From: Bradyrhizobium semiaridum
GTDB taxonomy: Bacteria; Pseudomonadota; Alphaproteobacteria; Rhizobiales; Xanthobacteraceae
DNA: 56,713 nt
Direction of reading: 5' to 3'
Assembly (NCBI RefSeq): GCF_020329505.1
Contig: NZ_JAGKJJ010000035.1
Coordinates: forward strand, 1 to 56,713
The notes under the pieces: model-generated
What the model saw: the letters and a program-made list of their open reading frames with translations, nothing else
What the model was told of the DNA's origin: nothing
Databases searched by the model: none
Shown: positions 41,449-50,264 of the stretch, in pieces
Layout of the letters: each line of letters starts with the position of its first letter
How positions within the stretch are numbered: the first letter of the stretch is position 1
Translations under genes and position numbers: made by a program

Positions 41449-42768
41449 CTACGCGCCGACCTCTCCCACGGAAGAGGTGAGCCTGCGCTGCCGCGCCCGC
41501 ATCAACAGCAGCAGCACGATGCTGACGTTGAGCAGGTTCCAAGCGAGGCCGTTGGCGAAGGCTGCGGCATAGGAGCCGGTGGCGTCGAAGATCACGCCGG
41601 AGATCCAGCCGCCGAACGACATGCCGAACACCGAGGCGAAGATCACGATGCCGATGCGGGTCGCGGCTTCCGAGGCCGGCATCGCCTCGCGCACGATGAT
41701 GGCATAGCTTGGCACGATGCCGCCCTGGAACAGGCCGAACATCGCCGAGATGATATAGAGCGAGGTCAGGCCGTCGAAGAACAGATAGAACAGCAGCGCC
41801 GTTCCTTGCGCGATCGAGCCGATCAAGAGCGTGCGCAGGCCGCCGATCTTGTCGGCGAGGAAGCCGGAGCCGATCCGGCTGATGATGCCGAAGCCGAGCA
41901 TCAGCGACAGCATCTCGGCGCCGCGCGCGACGCCATAGCCGAGATCGCCGCAATAGGCGACGATGTGGACCTGCGGCATCGACATCGCCACGCAGCAGGA
42001 GATCGAAGCCAGCGCCAGGATCGCGGTCAGCGCGTTGGTGGAGAGCCTGAGATCAACCCGCGGCGCCGCCGCGTTGCCATGGTTGCGCCTGACTGCGGCG
42101 CCCATCAGGAGGCGCAGCACCACGAGCGCGAGCATCATCGCCACCGCCGTGAAGATGCCGATCGCGATATGGGTGGTGCGCCAGCCAAAGGTCTGCATGC
42201 CGAAATTGGCCAGCGGCGGCCAGATCGTGCCGCCGATGTAATTGCCGCTGGCGGCGATCGCGACCGCGAGCCCGCGATAACGGCTGAACCAGTGCGAGGC
42301 CTCCGCCATCAGGGGGCCGAACGTCGCCGCCGACGACAGCCCGATCGCAAAATGCAGCAGGTTGAAGGCCCAAATCGACGGCGCGTAGCCGGCACCGATA
42401 TAGCCGAGCCCGAGGATGCCGATGCCGACGCCGATCGCGGCGACGATACCGTAGCGGTCGCTGATCTTGCCGGTGACCACCTGGCCGAGGCCGAAGCCGA
42501 GCATCACCATCGTGAAGGCCAGCGAGGCGGTGCCGCGGGTCGCGCCGAAATCGGTCTGCACCACCGGCAGCGCCACCACCACCGACCACATCCCCACGCT
42601 GCCGAGCGAGCCGATCACCACGGCGATGGCAAGCCGCAGCCATGCCCGGCGCGAGTCGGGAATAAACTGATCGTATGAGGGAGAATACTGAGAATAAATA
42701 TCCACGGCGGTGGCAACTTCGTCGGCATTTGCCTCAAGGTCAACCCGCAATGCCGAGATATTGGGCAT
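41449..42768 (-). CDS. MFS transporter
   Basis: A 439-aa carrier with about 12 hydrophobic segments. The MFS motif is GKISDRYGIVAAIGVG after segment 2, with GSGFLADKIGGLRTLLIG after segment 8. The N-terminal 40 residues are hydrophilic (SQYSPSYDQFIPDSRRAW). It resembles the OFA/MCT-like branch of unknown-substrate transporters. Upstream of the ATG there is no clear ribosome site, and no other start lies in frame. It ends near a CTCTCCCACGGAAGAGG repeat fragment shared with the cupin regulator's 3' side. Confidence 0.85.
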   Translation of the reverse strand: MPNISALRVDLEANADEVATAVDIYSQYSPSYDQFIPDSRRAWLRLAIAVVIGSLGSVGMWSVVVALPVVQTDFGATRGTASLAFTMVMLGFGLGQVVTGKISDRYGIVAAIGVGIGILGLGYIGAGYAPSIWAFNLLHFAIGLSSAATFGPLMAEASHWFSRYRGLAVAIAASGNYIGGTIWPPLANFGMQTFGWRTTHIAIGIFTAVAMMLALVVLRLLMGAAVRRNHGNAAAPRVDLRLSTNALTAILALASISCCVAMSMPQVHIVAYCGDLGYGVARGAEMLSLMLGFGIISRIGSGFLADKIGGLRTLLIGSIAQGTALLFYLFFDGLTSLYIISAMFGLFQGGIVPSYAIIVREAMPASEAATRIGIVIFASVFGMSFGGWISGVIFDATGSYAAAFANGLAWNLLNVSIVLLLLMRARQRRLTSSVGEVGA

Positions 42769-42978
42769 GCAGGGGCCACGGAGCGCGCCCTACCGACCGC
42801 TGCCGACCCCTGGGAATATCCTGCGTCGAATGGCGATCCTCCTGCGACAAGGAAACCTGATACAATGCGAGCCGGTTCAAACTGGTAGTCCGCCATCCGG
42901 AACTATCATCATCCCGTTGGGATGGCGCGCATATCGCATTGCATAGGGGATCGAAGCGCAACTTGTCGGAGGGTCATC

Positions 42979-43185
42979 ATGCATTCGTCAGCGGAATGGC
43001 AACCCGTTTCAACCGCGCCGTCAGACCGAGAGCTTGAGGTCTGCGTTCTCGACTACGATGGAATGGTCCACGCGCTGGTCCGTCCTTGTCATAGGGACGG
43101 CGCGGAATGGGTCGACCCGGCCACCAGGAAGCCGCTCGGTATCCAGCCGACGCATTGGCGCAACTGGATACAATCGGCCAATTAG
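42979..43185 (+). CDS. Small soluble protein, 68 aa
   Basis: ATG 42979 follows GGAGGG, a strong ribosome site. The product starts MHSSAEWQPVSTAPSDRELEV and contains WVDPATRKPLGIQPTHWRNW. The W-x-P-x-x-x-A-P-x-D opening recalls the DUF551-type small proteins. No signal peptide. I would expect it to be a real, conserved gene of unknown function; it is divergent from the MFS gene. Confidence 0.7.
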   Translation: MHSSAEWQPVSTAPSDRELEVCVLDYDGMVHALVRPCHRDGAEWVDPATRKPLGIQPTHWRNWIQSAN

Positions 43186-43554
43186 CCGGCAGCACGCCGG
43201 CAATCGCGAGAGCGGATCACGGGCGGCTTGATCGTCGCATCGGGCGGATGCGCGCGACGTCCTAACAGAGCCGCCGGCCGCCGTCCGGCGTCTCGCCGAC
43301 GTATCCAGCGGGCATCCCCGCCGCCGCCCCGCCTGCGACGACCGCGCAGCCGGCTGGCCGACCCGTATTAATCCTTTGCTAACCATACACCCGGCAAGAA
43401 TTGCCGAGCGAAGTCGAGTGTCGTCGATCGCGGATAACGGGCGGAGATCCCCGTGGACGCCAGCGCGGTGCCTCACTTTCGGAACGGCGGCCCTTCGGCC
43501 GCCGCGCAGACGTTTGGCGCCCGCAGCCGCCAGTCGCGAGGGGGAACGGCAAGC
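43186..43554. other. Upstream region of flhA
   Basis: 369 bases with no gene. A CtrA-like box lies at 43368-43384 (separate entry). The flhA ribosome site is GAGGGGG near 43538-43544. The rest is GC-rich with no obvious hairpin-plus-T-run. In-frame codons upstream of ATG 43555 are open from 43453, but lack a start signal. Confidence 0.5.
43368..43384. promoter_or_regulatory. CtrA-like box upstream of flhA
   Basis: TTAA-TCCTTTG-CTAACC: the first half-site is exact, the second has CTAA for TTAA, spacing 7. The consensus is TTAA-N7-TTAA. It lies about 170 bases before the flhA start, beyond a plausible short leader. ctrA itself is encoded about 7 kb away. Confidence 0.45.
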
Positions 43555-45717
43555 ATGGTCGACGTCACGGCAGGTCAGGGTACGGCGGGCAAGAACGGGT
43601 TCCCGAGCCTCGGCGAGATCGGCGATATCCTCAAGCGCGGCGACATTGCGCTCGCGGTCGGCGTCCTCACCATCCTGGTGGTGCTGATCCTGCCGTTGCC
43701 GGCGATCGTGCTCGACCTATTCCTGGCGGTCTCGATCACGGTCTCGATCCTGATCCTGATGACCTCGCTGTTCATCCAGGCGCCGCTGGAATTCTCGTCG
43801 TTTCCGACCATCCTGCTGATCTCGACCATGTTGCGGCTGTCGCTGAACATGGCCTCGACCCGGCTGATCCTGAGCCACGGCCATGAGGGCACGGCGGCGG
43901 CCGGCCACGTCATCGAGGCCTTCGGCAACTTCGTGATGGGCGGCAACTTCGTGATCGGCATCATCGTGTTCGCGATCCTGGTGATCGTGAACTTCGTGGT
44001 CATCACAAAAGGTTCGGGCCGCATCGCCGAGGTCGCGGCGCGCTTCCAGCTCGACTCGATGCCCGGCAAGCAAATGGCGATCGACGCCGACCTCTCCGCC
44101 GGCCTGATCGACGAGAAGACCGCCAAGGAACGGCGCAAGGCGCTGGAGGACGAAAGCGGCTTCTTCGGCGCGATGGACGGTGCCTCGAAATTCGTCCGCG
44201 GCGATGCCATCGCCGGTCTTTTGATCGTCGGCATCAACATCGTCGGCGGCATCATCATCGGGGTCGCCCAGCAGGGCCTCTCGTTCAGCGAAGCCGCCCG
44301 CACCTACACCGTGCTCACCGTGGGTGACGGCCTCGTCACTCAGGTCCCGGCGCTGATCGTCTCGACCGCGGCAGGCTTGCTCGTCTCCAAGGCCGGCATC
44401 ACCGGCGCCGCCGACAAGGCGCTGATGGGCCAGCTCTCCGGCTATCCGCAGGCGCTCGGCATGTCGGCCGGCGTCATGCTGGTGCTGGCGCTGCTGCCGG
44501 GCATCCCGACGCTTCCGTTCCTGGCGCTCGGCTCGGGCGCGGCAGCGCTGGCCTGGAACGCGCGCAAGAAGAAGCGGGTGGCGAAGGCCGCCGAAGCCGC
44601 CGCCGCGGCCGCCCCGGCTGCGGCTGCCGCCGCTGCCGCCGCGGCGGAAGAGCCGATCACCGCCGCGCTGAAGATCGACGACCTCAAGATCGAGCTCGGC
44701 TACGCGCTGCTGCCGCTGGTCAACGGCCCTGACGGTACCGACCGCCTCACCGAGCAGATCAAGGCGCTGCGCCGCTCGCTCGCCGTCGAAATGGGCTTCG
44801 TGATGCCGGCGGTGCGCATCCTCGACAACGTCCAGCTCGAAGCCAACAGCTACGTCATCAAGATCAAGGAGGTCGACGCCGGCACCGGGCGGATCTGGCC
44901 GAGCCAGTTCATGGTCATGGATCCCGGCGGCAACCAGGTCCACCTGCCCGGCGTCCACACCATCGAGCCGACCTTCGGCCTGCCGGCGACCTGGGTCGAT
45001 GCCGGCCTGAAGGAAGAGGCCGCGCTGAAGGGCTACACCGTGGTCGACGCCGCCACCGTGCTGTCGACCCATCTGACCGAGCTGCTCAAGACCAACATGT
45101 CGGACTTGCTGTCCTACGGCGAGGTGCAGAAGCTGCTGAAGGACCTGCCGAAGGAGCAAGGCGAGCTGATCAAGGACATCGTGCCGGGCCAGGTCACGAT
45201 CTCGGGCATCCAGCGCGTGCTGCAATTGCTGCTCGCCGAGCGCATCTCGATCCGCGACCTCTCGACCATCCTCGAAGGCATCGCCGACGCGCTGGCGTTC
45301 TCGCGCAATCCGGCCACCATGGTCGAGCACGTCCGCGCCCGGCTGGCGCGGCAGATCTGCGCGCAGAACATCTCGCCAAACGGCTATCTGCCGCTGATCG
45401 CGCTGTCGGCGCGCTGGGAGCAGGCGTTCGCCGAGTCAATCGTCGGCCAGGGCGACGACCGCAGCCTAGCGATGCAGCCGTCCAAGCTCTCGGAATTCAT
45501 GACCGCCGTGCGCAACGCCTTCGAGCAGGCGGCACGCGAAGGCGAGGCGCCGGTATTGGTGACGTCGGCCGCGATCCGCCCGTTCGTGCGCTCACTGGTC
45601 GAACGGTTCCGCTCGCAGACCACGGTGCTGTCGCAAGCCGAGATTCATCCGCGCGCCCGGCTGAAAACGGTCGGAAGCGTCTACGGCTGTTTCGGACGGC
45701 ATTTTAATCGCGGCTGA
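43555..45717 (+). CDS. flhA: Flagellar export apparatus membrane protein FlhA
   Basis: A 720-aa protein. The N-terminal third carries about 8 membrane segments with the FHIPEP-type block (FLAVSITVSILILMTSLFI, SSFPTILLISTMLRLSLNMASTRLIL) and LTVGDGLVTQVPALIVSTAAGLLV. An Ala-rich linker at about 343-365 joins it to the cytosolic domain that docks chaperone-substrate complexes. It forms the export gate with FlhB/FliPQR. ATG 43555 follows GAGGGGG. No flhB or fliPQR is adjacent. Confidence 0.97.
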   Translation: MVDVTAGQGTAGKNGFPSLGEIGDILKRGDIALAVGVLTILVVLILPLPAIVLDLFLAVSITVSILILMTSLFIQAPLEFSSFPTILLISTMLRLSLNMASTRLILSHGHEGTAAAGHVIEAFGNFVMGGNFVIGIIVFAILVIVNFVVITKGSGRIAEVAARFQLDSMPGKQMAIDADLSAGLIDEKTAKERRKALEDESGFFGAMDGASKFVRGDAIAGLLIVGINIVGGIIIGVAQQGLSFSEAARTYTVLTVGDGLVTQVPALIVSTAAGLLVSKAGITGAADKALMGQLSGYPQALGMSAGVMLVLALLPGIPTLPFLALGSGAAALAWNARKKKRVAKAAEAAAAAAPAAAAAAAAAAEEPITAALKIDDLKIELGYALLPLVNGPDGTDRLTEQIKALRRSLAVEMGFVMPAVRILDNVQLEANSYVIKIKEVDAGTGRIWPSQFMVMDPGGNQVHLPGVHTIEPTFGLPATWVDAGLKEEAALKGYTVVDAATVLSTHLTELLKTNMSDLLSYGEVQKLLKDLPKEQGELIKDIVPGQVTISGIQRVLQLLLAERISIRDLSTILEGIADALAFSRNPATMVEHVRARLARQICAQNISPNGYLPLIALSARWEQAFAESIVGQGDDRSLAMQPSKLSEFMTAVRNAFEQAAREGEAPVLVTSAAIRPFVRSLVERFRSQTTVLSQAEIHPRARLKTVGSVYGCFGRHFNRG

Positions 45718-45859
45718 TCACGTCTGATCACCGCCTTGTGAACGCCCCTTGGGAACGGAATCGGTGAATCCTACGTTAGCGGGGCGCGAGATGTTGAACC
45801 CGGCAGCGAACCGAGCCGACCAATTCTCGACAAGAGCAGGAAGGCGGCAGGAGACTTCC

Positions 45860-46060
45860 ATGAACCACTCGATCTATAGCGCAGATCGCACGACGCATCT
45901 GAAGATCGTCGTGGTTGCATTGGTCGCCGGTATCCTGGTCGCTGGTTTTGGTATCACGATGCACAACGCGTCCGACGAGGGCTACACTCAGACGGCGCGG
46001 GTCATGAAGGCCGGCAAGCCGGTCGCGATCACAAGCTCGAGCAACTCGCTGGTCCGCTGA
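45860..46060 (+). CDS. Small single-pass membrane protein, 66 aa
   Basis: ATG 45860 follows AGGAG. The chain has a hydrophilic N-terminus, one membrane helix (LKIVVVALVAGILVAGFGI) and a short periplasmic tail rich in Ser/Ala/Lys. It is 142 bases after flhA and in front of a hairpin and a strong terminator. I do not recognise a function; proteins of this kind occur in Bradyrhizobium as conserved hypotheticals. Confidence 0.65.
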   Translation: MNHSIYSADRTTHLKIVVVALVAGILVAGFGITMHNASDEGYTQTARVMKAGKPVAITSSSNSLVR

Positions 46061-46095
46061 TCGGCAGGCTCGTCAATAGGAGAGTTTCACGAATT

Positions 46096-46133
46096 CACGT
46101 AGCCTCTTTACAGCCCCCCAAAGTCGCTACGTG
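46096..46133. other. Long stem-loop between the small membrane protein and the terminator
   Basis: CACGTAGC (46096-46103) pairs perfectly with GCTACGTG (46126-46133), with CTCTTT and AAAG as partial inner pairs around a run of C. It sits 36 bases after the stop codon and 40 before the terminator. It could be an operator, an RNA-stability element or part of a small RNA; no assignment is possible from sequence alone. Confidence 0.5.
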
Positions 46134-46172
46134 GATATTTAAGACCCCCAACTACCCCCAAGTTGACTATCG

Positions 46173-46207
46173 AAAACGCCCGCTCCCCACGGGCGTTTTC
46201 TTTTTTT
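46173..46207 (+). terminator. Strong intrinsic terminator
   Basis: AAAACGCCC (46173-46181) pairs with GGGCGTTTT (46191-46199), followed by CTTTTTTTG. It ends the flhA / small membrane protein message. Confidence 0.85.
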
Positions 46208-46315
46208 GTGCGCTGGGAATTGGCTCACGCGGATGCGACGGTCGAAGCGGACGCGGCTCTATCCGCCGTCATTGCAATGACGCCGTGGCACGAGGCACAG
46301 CCTCTCGCGCAAATC

Positions 46316-47239
46316 CTACCGCGGCGGCGCGCCCTGCACCGTCTCGATCAGCTTGCCGGTGAAGATCGGCGCCGAGGTCGGCTGGCCGGTCGGCGAGCCG
46401 CCGTCCGGCTCGACGGTCACCGCGTAGGTCGCACCGTTGATCACATCGGAATCGTAGCCCGACAGCACCGGCCGCTCGGTGAAGTCGCCGACGCCGATCA
46501 CGCCGAGCGAGCGCGGCTGCGGCAACCTGTCGGAGATCAGCCAGAGCTCGAAGCTCTTGCCGGGCTCCGAGGTGGCGCCGACCTTGCGCACCGTGAAATT
46601 CTTCGTCGCGCCGTCGATGGTCATGATGAAGGCCGGACCGCCGCTCGGCCCCTGCAGCAGCGCGACGTACTGCGCCGATGGCGTCAGCGCCGGCGCCGGC
46701 ACCTTGACCTCCACGGTCTGGACGCGCGGCTTGGGCCGGATCGCCTCCGGCAAGGCGTCTGGCTGGAAGATCTGCAAGCCCAGCATCAGCAGCAGCGCAG
46801 CCGCGATCGCGCTCGCCGCGGAGGCGATGCCGCGCCAGCGCCTCACGCGGCCGGCCAGCGCGACGACGTTGCTGTCGTCGGCGACCGGCGGCAGCGGCAA
46901 GATCTCGGCCGGCGCGGCCTCCGCGCCGAATGCGGGATCGTCAGCCAGTGGCGGCGGTGGAGGTGGAGGTGGCGGCGGCGGCTCGGGCAGCACGAGCGGC
47001 AATTGCGGCTCGCCGGCATGGAAGACCGCCGCCTTGATGTTGTCCCAGACCACCGCGCGCGGCTCGACCGCGCCGACCATCTGGTTCAGCGATGCAAGCC
47101 TGAGCTCCCATGCTTGCACGACGCCGACGAAGTCCGCATCGACGGCCATCATGGTCTCGACCTGCGTGCGCTCCTCGGCGTCGAGCGTGCCGAGCGCGTA
47201 TTCCGCCGCGAGCGCGATATGGTCTTCGCTATAGGCCAT
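46316..47239 (-). CDS. Anti-sigma factor, RskA-like
   Basis: A 307-aa membrane protein. The N-terminal anti-sigma part contains HIALAAEYALGTLDAEERTQVE, a zinc-free anti-sigma helix. A proline tract of 11 or more residues follows (about 87-97), then one membrane helix near ASAASAIAAALLLMLGLQI and a C-terminal RskA-type domain (FIMTIDGATKNFTVRKVG... GKSFELWLISDR). It lies 19 bases after the sigma gene. ATG 47239 is preceded by an adjacent in-frame GTG at 47242. Confidence 0.88.
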   Translation of the reverse strand: MAYSEDHIALAAEYALGTLDAEERTQVETMMAVDADFVGVVQAWELRLASLNQMVGAVEPRAVVWDNIKAAVFHAGEPQLPLVLPEPPPPPPPPPPPLADDPAFGAEAAPAEILPLPPVADDSNVVALAGRVRRWRGIASAASAIAAALLLMLGLQIFQPDALPEAIRPKPRVQTVEVKVPAPALTPSAQYVALLQGPSGGPAFIMTIDGATKNFTVRKVGATSEPGKSFELWLISDRLPQPRSLGVIGVGDFTERPVLSGYDSDVINGATYAVTVEPDGGSPTGQPTSAPIFTGKLIETVQGAPPR

Positions 47240-47258
47240 CACTCACAGTCCAAGAACT

Positions 47259-47804
47259 TCATAGTCCAAGACACTCGCGGATATCCATCAGGCTGCGGCG
47301 CAGCCAGGTCTTCACCGTATTGACCGGCGTCTCGAACTTGGCGGCGAGCTGCTCGCGGCTCCAGCCGTTGTAATAGGCGAGCAGCACCAGCTTCTGACGA
47401 TCGGGCTCCAGCCGGCCGACGCATTCCAACAGCCGCTTCAGTTCTTCGGTCATTTCCCGTCGTGCCAGCGGATCGGGCTGGTCCGCGGCCACTTCCATCG
47501 CCGCCGGCTCCTCCTCCATCGAGACCTCGCCGCGCTTGCGCACGACGTCGATGGCGCGGTTGCGGGCGATCGAGGTCATCCACGTGATCGGGGAAGCCAG
47601 CGCCGGATTGAACTGACCGGCGCTGTTCCAGATCTTGACGTAGGTCTCCTGCAGGACCTCCTCGGCGAGGTCCTGTCGACGCAAGATACGGAGCACGACG
47701 CCAAAGAGTTTCGCGCGGGTCGCGGCGTAGAGGCGCTCGAAGGCGGCCTCGTCCCCCTTTGCAACGGCGGCGATCAGCCAGACCAGCTCAGCTGGCGTCA
47801 GCAT
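47259..47804 (-). CDS. ECF sigma factor (SigK-like)
   Basis: A 181-aa sigma-70 family protein. Region 2 is GDEAAFERLYAATRAKLFGVVLRILRRQDLAEEVLQETYVKIW, region 4 is RLEPDRQKLVLLAYYNGWSREQLAAKFETPVNTVKTWLRRSL. The pair with an RskA-like anti-sigma resembles the SigK/RskA system. Activation should follow proteolysis of the anti-sigma. Target promoters are not visible here; a -10/-35 pair for it lies in the next 230 bases but I cannot call it. Confidence 0.93.
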   Translation of the reverse strand: MLTPAELVWLIAAVAKGDEAAFERLYAATRAKLFGVVLRILRRQDLAEEVLQETYVKIWNSAGQFNPALASPITWMTSIARNRAIDVVRKRGEVSMEEEPAAMEVAADQPDPLARREMTEELKRLLECVGRLEPDRQKLVLLAYYNGWSREQLAAKFETPVNTVKTWLRRSLMDIRECLGL

Positions 47805-47981
47805 TCAGCGCCCCCAAAGCCAAGCCTGCGTCCCCCTCGCCCTGATCGCCAATCGCGAAGTGGCGATCGTCTCGTGACCAATCCTGTCAGGACGGTAGCA
47901 CAATTTGGCGCAGCAAGGTCCACCAGCAAGGTCGGCTGTGGACATCCTCAAACCAAACCGGCCCTTCGAGACCCGACCGCG

Positions 47982-48011
47982 CAAACAAAACCCGGGCTCA
48001 AGGCCCGGGTT
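47982..48011 (-). terminator. Intrinsic terminator after fliJ
   Basis: On the minus strand AACCCGGGC pairs with GCCCGGGTT around a 5-base loop (arms 48011-48003 and 47997-47989), then TTGTTTG. It lies 33 bases after the fliJ stop codon and ends the fliI-fliJ message. Confidence 0.75.
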
Positions 48012-48043
48012 GCGGTGTGGGATCGGCGGTCGAGGCAGACGCG

Positions 48044-48463
48044 TCAGGCGATGACGCCGAGCCGGGCGCGCATCAACCCGATCGAGTCCATGTCGGCCTG
48101 CTCGCGGGCATTCTCTTCGGCGCGCTCGCGCGCCTGGTCGCGCTCGTCGAGCAGCTCGACTTTCTTGAGCTCCTCGAAGGCTTCCGCCAACAGCGCCTTG
48201 GCGTCCTCGAGCTGGACGCGCAGCTCCTCGGCCGAGCGGGTCAGGTTCTCGCGGCGCTGGATCGCCGCCTTGGCGTAGGTCGGATAGGCGAAATGGGAGG
48301 GATCGTTGATCCCGGCGCGGTCCTGCTCGGTCTGGATCTCGCGCTCAAGCTCCACCGACATGCGCTGGAAGTCGGCGATCATGCCTTCGATCTGGGTAAC
48401 CCGGCGGCGCTTTTCATCGACCTGAAACTTCTTCAGGCGGATCAGCGTTTCACGTGACTTCAT
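48044..48463 (-). CDS. fliJ: Flagellar export chaperone FliJ
   Basis: A 139-aa highly charged, helical coiled-coil protein. MKSRETLIRLKKFQVDEKRRRV at the start and a long stretch of Glu/Arg/Ala heptads (LEREIQTEQDRAG... RAREQADMDSIG) are typical. FliJ docks on the FliI ATPase ring and FlhA. It is downstream of fliI in the same direction; the 109-base gap holds GC-rich hairpins. Confidence 0.87.
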   Translation of the reverse strand: MKSRETLIRLKKFQVDEKRRRVTQIEGMIADFQRMSVELEREIQTEQDRAGINDPSHFAYPTYAKAAIQRRENLTRSAEELRVQLEDAKALLAEAFEELKKVELLDERDQARERAEENAREQADMDSIGLMRARLGVIA

Positions 48464-48572
48464 CGACTCATACTCCCCAGAAGTCCCGGCCTTGAACGCG
48501 GGACAGTGCCGGCTTCCCGCTGGGCCCCGCCGGCATGGCTAATCGTGTGCCGGCGATGATGGCCTGACAAAG

Positions 48573-49898
48573 TTAGCGTTCCGTTTCCAAACTCGACAGG
48601 ATTTGAGCGAGTTGCCGGTAGCCCTCGCCGAGGCTGGTGGCCTCGTCCTTGGCTTGGCGGAGGAAGGTCTCCAGCGGCTCGTGCAGCCGGATCGCCTCGT
48701 CGACCTCGGCGCTGGAACCCGGCCGGTAGGCGCCAAGCCGGATCAATTCTTCCATGTCGGCATAGGTCGCCATCACCTGCCGCGCCTTGGTGATGAAGGG
48801 CAGGAAGGCGGGATCGGCCGATTTCGGCATGGTGCGCGAGACCGACTTCAGGATGTTGATCGCCGGATAGCGGCCGCGCTCGGCGATCGAGCGCTGCATC
48901 ACGATGTGGCCGTCGAGGATGCCGCGCACCGCGTCCGCGATCGGCTCGTTATGGTCGTCGCCGTCGACCAGCACGGTGAAGATCGCGGTGATGGTGCCGG
49001 CGCTGGTGCCCGGCCCGGCCCGCTCCAGGAGCTTCGGCAGCTCGGTGAACACGGTCGGCGTATAGCCTTTGGCGGTCGGCGGCTCGCCGGCGGAGAGGCC
49101 GATCTCACGCTGCGCCATCGCAAAGCGCGTCACCGAGTCCATCAGGCACAGCACGTCCTGGTCCTCGTCGCGAAAGTATTCGGCGATCGAGAGCGTCAGA
49201 TAGGCCGCCTGGCGCCGCATCAGCGCCGGTTCGTCCGAGGTCGCGACCACCACGACCGAGCGGGCCAGCCCCTCCTCGCCGAGGTCCTCCTGGAGGAATT
49301 CCTGCACCTCGCGGCCGCGCTCGCCGATCAGGCCGATCACCGAGATCGCGGCGTCGACGTTGCGCGCCAGCATGGACAGCAGCACCGACTTGCCGACGCC
49401 GGAGCCAGCGAAGATGCCGAGCCGCTGGCCGCGGCAGCAGGTGAGGAAAGTATTGAGCCCGCGCACACCGAGGTCGAGCGGCGGGCCGACTCGCCTGCGC
49501 GAATGCGCCGGCGGCGGCAGGTTGCGATAGGGCATCGGGGAAGCGCCCTGCGGCAGCGGCCCCTTGCCATCGATCGGCTCACCCATCGCGTTGACGACGC
49601 GGCCGAGCCAGCCCGGCGACGGCCGCACCTGGCTCGCCGCATTGGCGATCACGGCGCGGCAGCCGCGCCTGACACCTTCGAGGCCGCCGAACGGCATCAC
49701 CACCGCGTTCTCACCGGAGAAGCCGATCACCTCGGCCGCGATGCAGCGGCCGCTGCCGACGTCGATCACGATGCGGGCGCCGACCGACATCGCGTGGATC
49801 GGGCCTGCGATCTCCACCATCAGGCCGCGAACGCCGACCACTCGGCCATAAATATTGACGCCGTCGATGTCGCCGATCTGCTCCGCGAGGGCCTTCAT
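48573..49898 (-). CDS. fliI: Flagellum-specific ATPase FliI
   Basis: A 441-aa ATP synthase beta-like enzyme. Walker A is GIFAGSGVGKSVLL (residues 165-171 core), with GLIGERGREVQEFL and LCLMDSVTRFAMAQREIGLSAGEPPTAKGYTP, which are conserved in FliI/YscN. It energises unfolding of export substrates at the FlhA gate. It is divergent from ctrA, with a CtrA-like box between. Confidence 0.97.
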   Translation of the reverse strand: MKALAEQIGDIDGVNIYGRVVGVRGLMVEIAGPIHAMSVGARIVIDVGSGRCIAAEVIGFSGENAVVMPFGGLEGVRRGCRAVIANAASQVRPSPGWLGRVVNAMGEPIDGKGPLPQGASPMPYRNLPPPAHSRRRVGPPLDLGVRGLNTFLTCCRGQRLGIFAGSGVGKSVLLSMLARNVDAAISVIGLIGERGREVQEFLQEDLGEEGLARSVVVVATSDEPALMRRQAAYLTLSIAEYFRDEDQDVLCLMDSVTRFAMAQREIGLSAGEPPTAKGYTPTVFTELPKLLERAGPGTSAGTITAIFTVLVDGDDHNEPIADAVRGILDGHIVMQRSIAERGRYPAINILKSVSRTMPKSADPAFLPFITKARQVMATYADMEELIRLGAYRPGSSAEVDEAIRLHEPLETFLRQAKDEATSLGEGYRQLAQILSSLETER

Positions 49899-50264
49899 TG
49901 CGAAAACCTTAAGTTTCCACGCTTTTGGCCCGATCGCTTAACTTCGTGTTTACCCGCATCATTAATCATTGCGTCACTGTCTTTGGTGACTGAGGTCGCT
50001 TGCCCATCAGAAGAAGGGCGAGTCGCGAGAGTCGGTTAGGCCCGGCTCTTAATGTGGAGCATGAACGAGCGCGGATAGGAAAAGCTTCTTCTACGCAATA
50101 TCTTAGGGCGATTCGACAAAAATTGCACGATTAGACCTTGCGCGGAAGAATCAGTTTTTGTTAACCATAGCTCGTCAGGATCCGAATCAGTTGTCAAAGG
50201 CGTTTTGTGAGTGCCGCAAGTGCGGCCGACCTGACGCCCGGAGCGGCGACTAAAGGGGACTGGC
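49899..50264. other. Divergent region between fliI and ctrA
   Basis: 366 bases without a gene. The CtrA-like box TTAA-CTTCGTG-TTTA is at 49938-49952, near the fliI side. TTAACC at 50161-50166 gives a half-site nearer ctrA. ATTTTTGTTAACC near 50150-50166 and several AT-rich stretches make this the most AT-rich intergenic stretch of the window, as expected for a promoter region. Confidence 0.55.
49938..49952. promoter_or_regulatory. CtrA-like box between fliI and ctrA
   Basis: TTAA, seven bases (CTTCGTG), TTTA followed by CC: one mismatch to the TTAA-N7-TTAA consensus. It lies 40 bases upstream of the fliI start and is placed to control fliI; autoregulation of ctrA is also possible. Confidence 0.55.

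Noticed and set aside
43717..45330. A 537-codon open frame on the minus strand within flhA
   Set aside because: Antisense shadow of flhA with low-complexity Arg/Asp/Gln composition.
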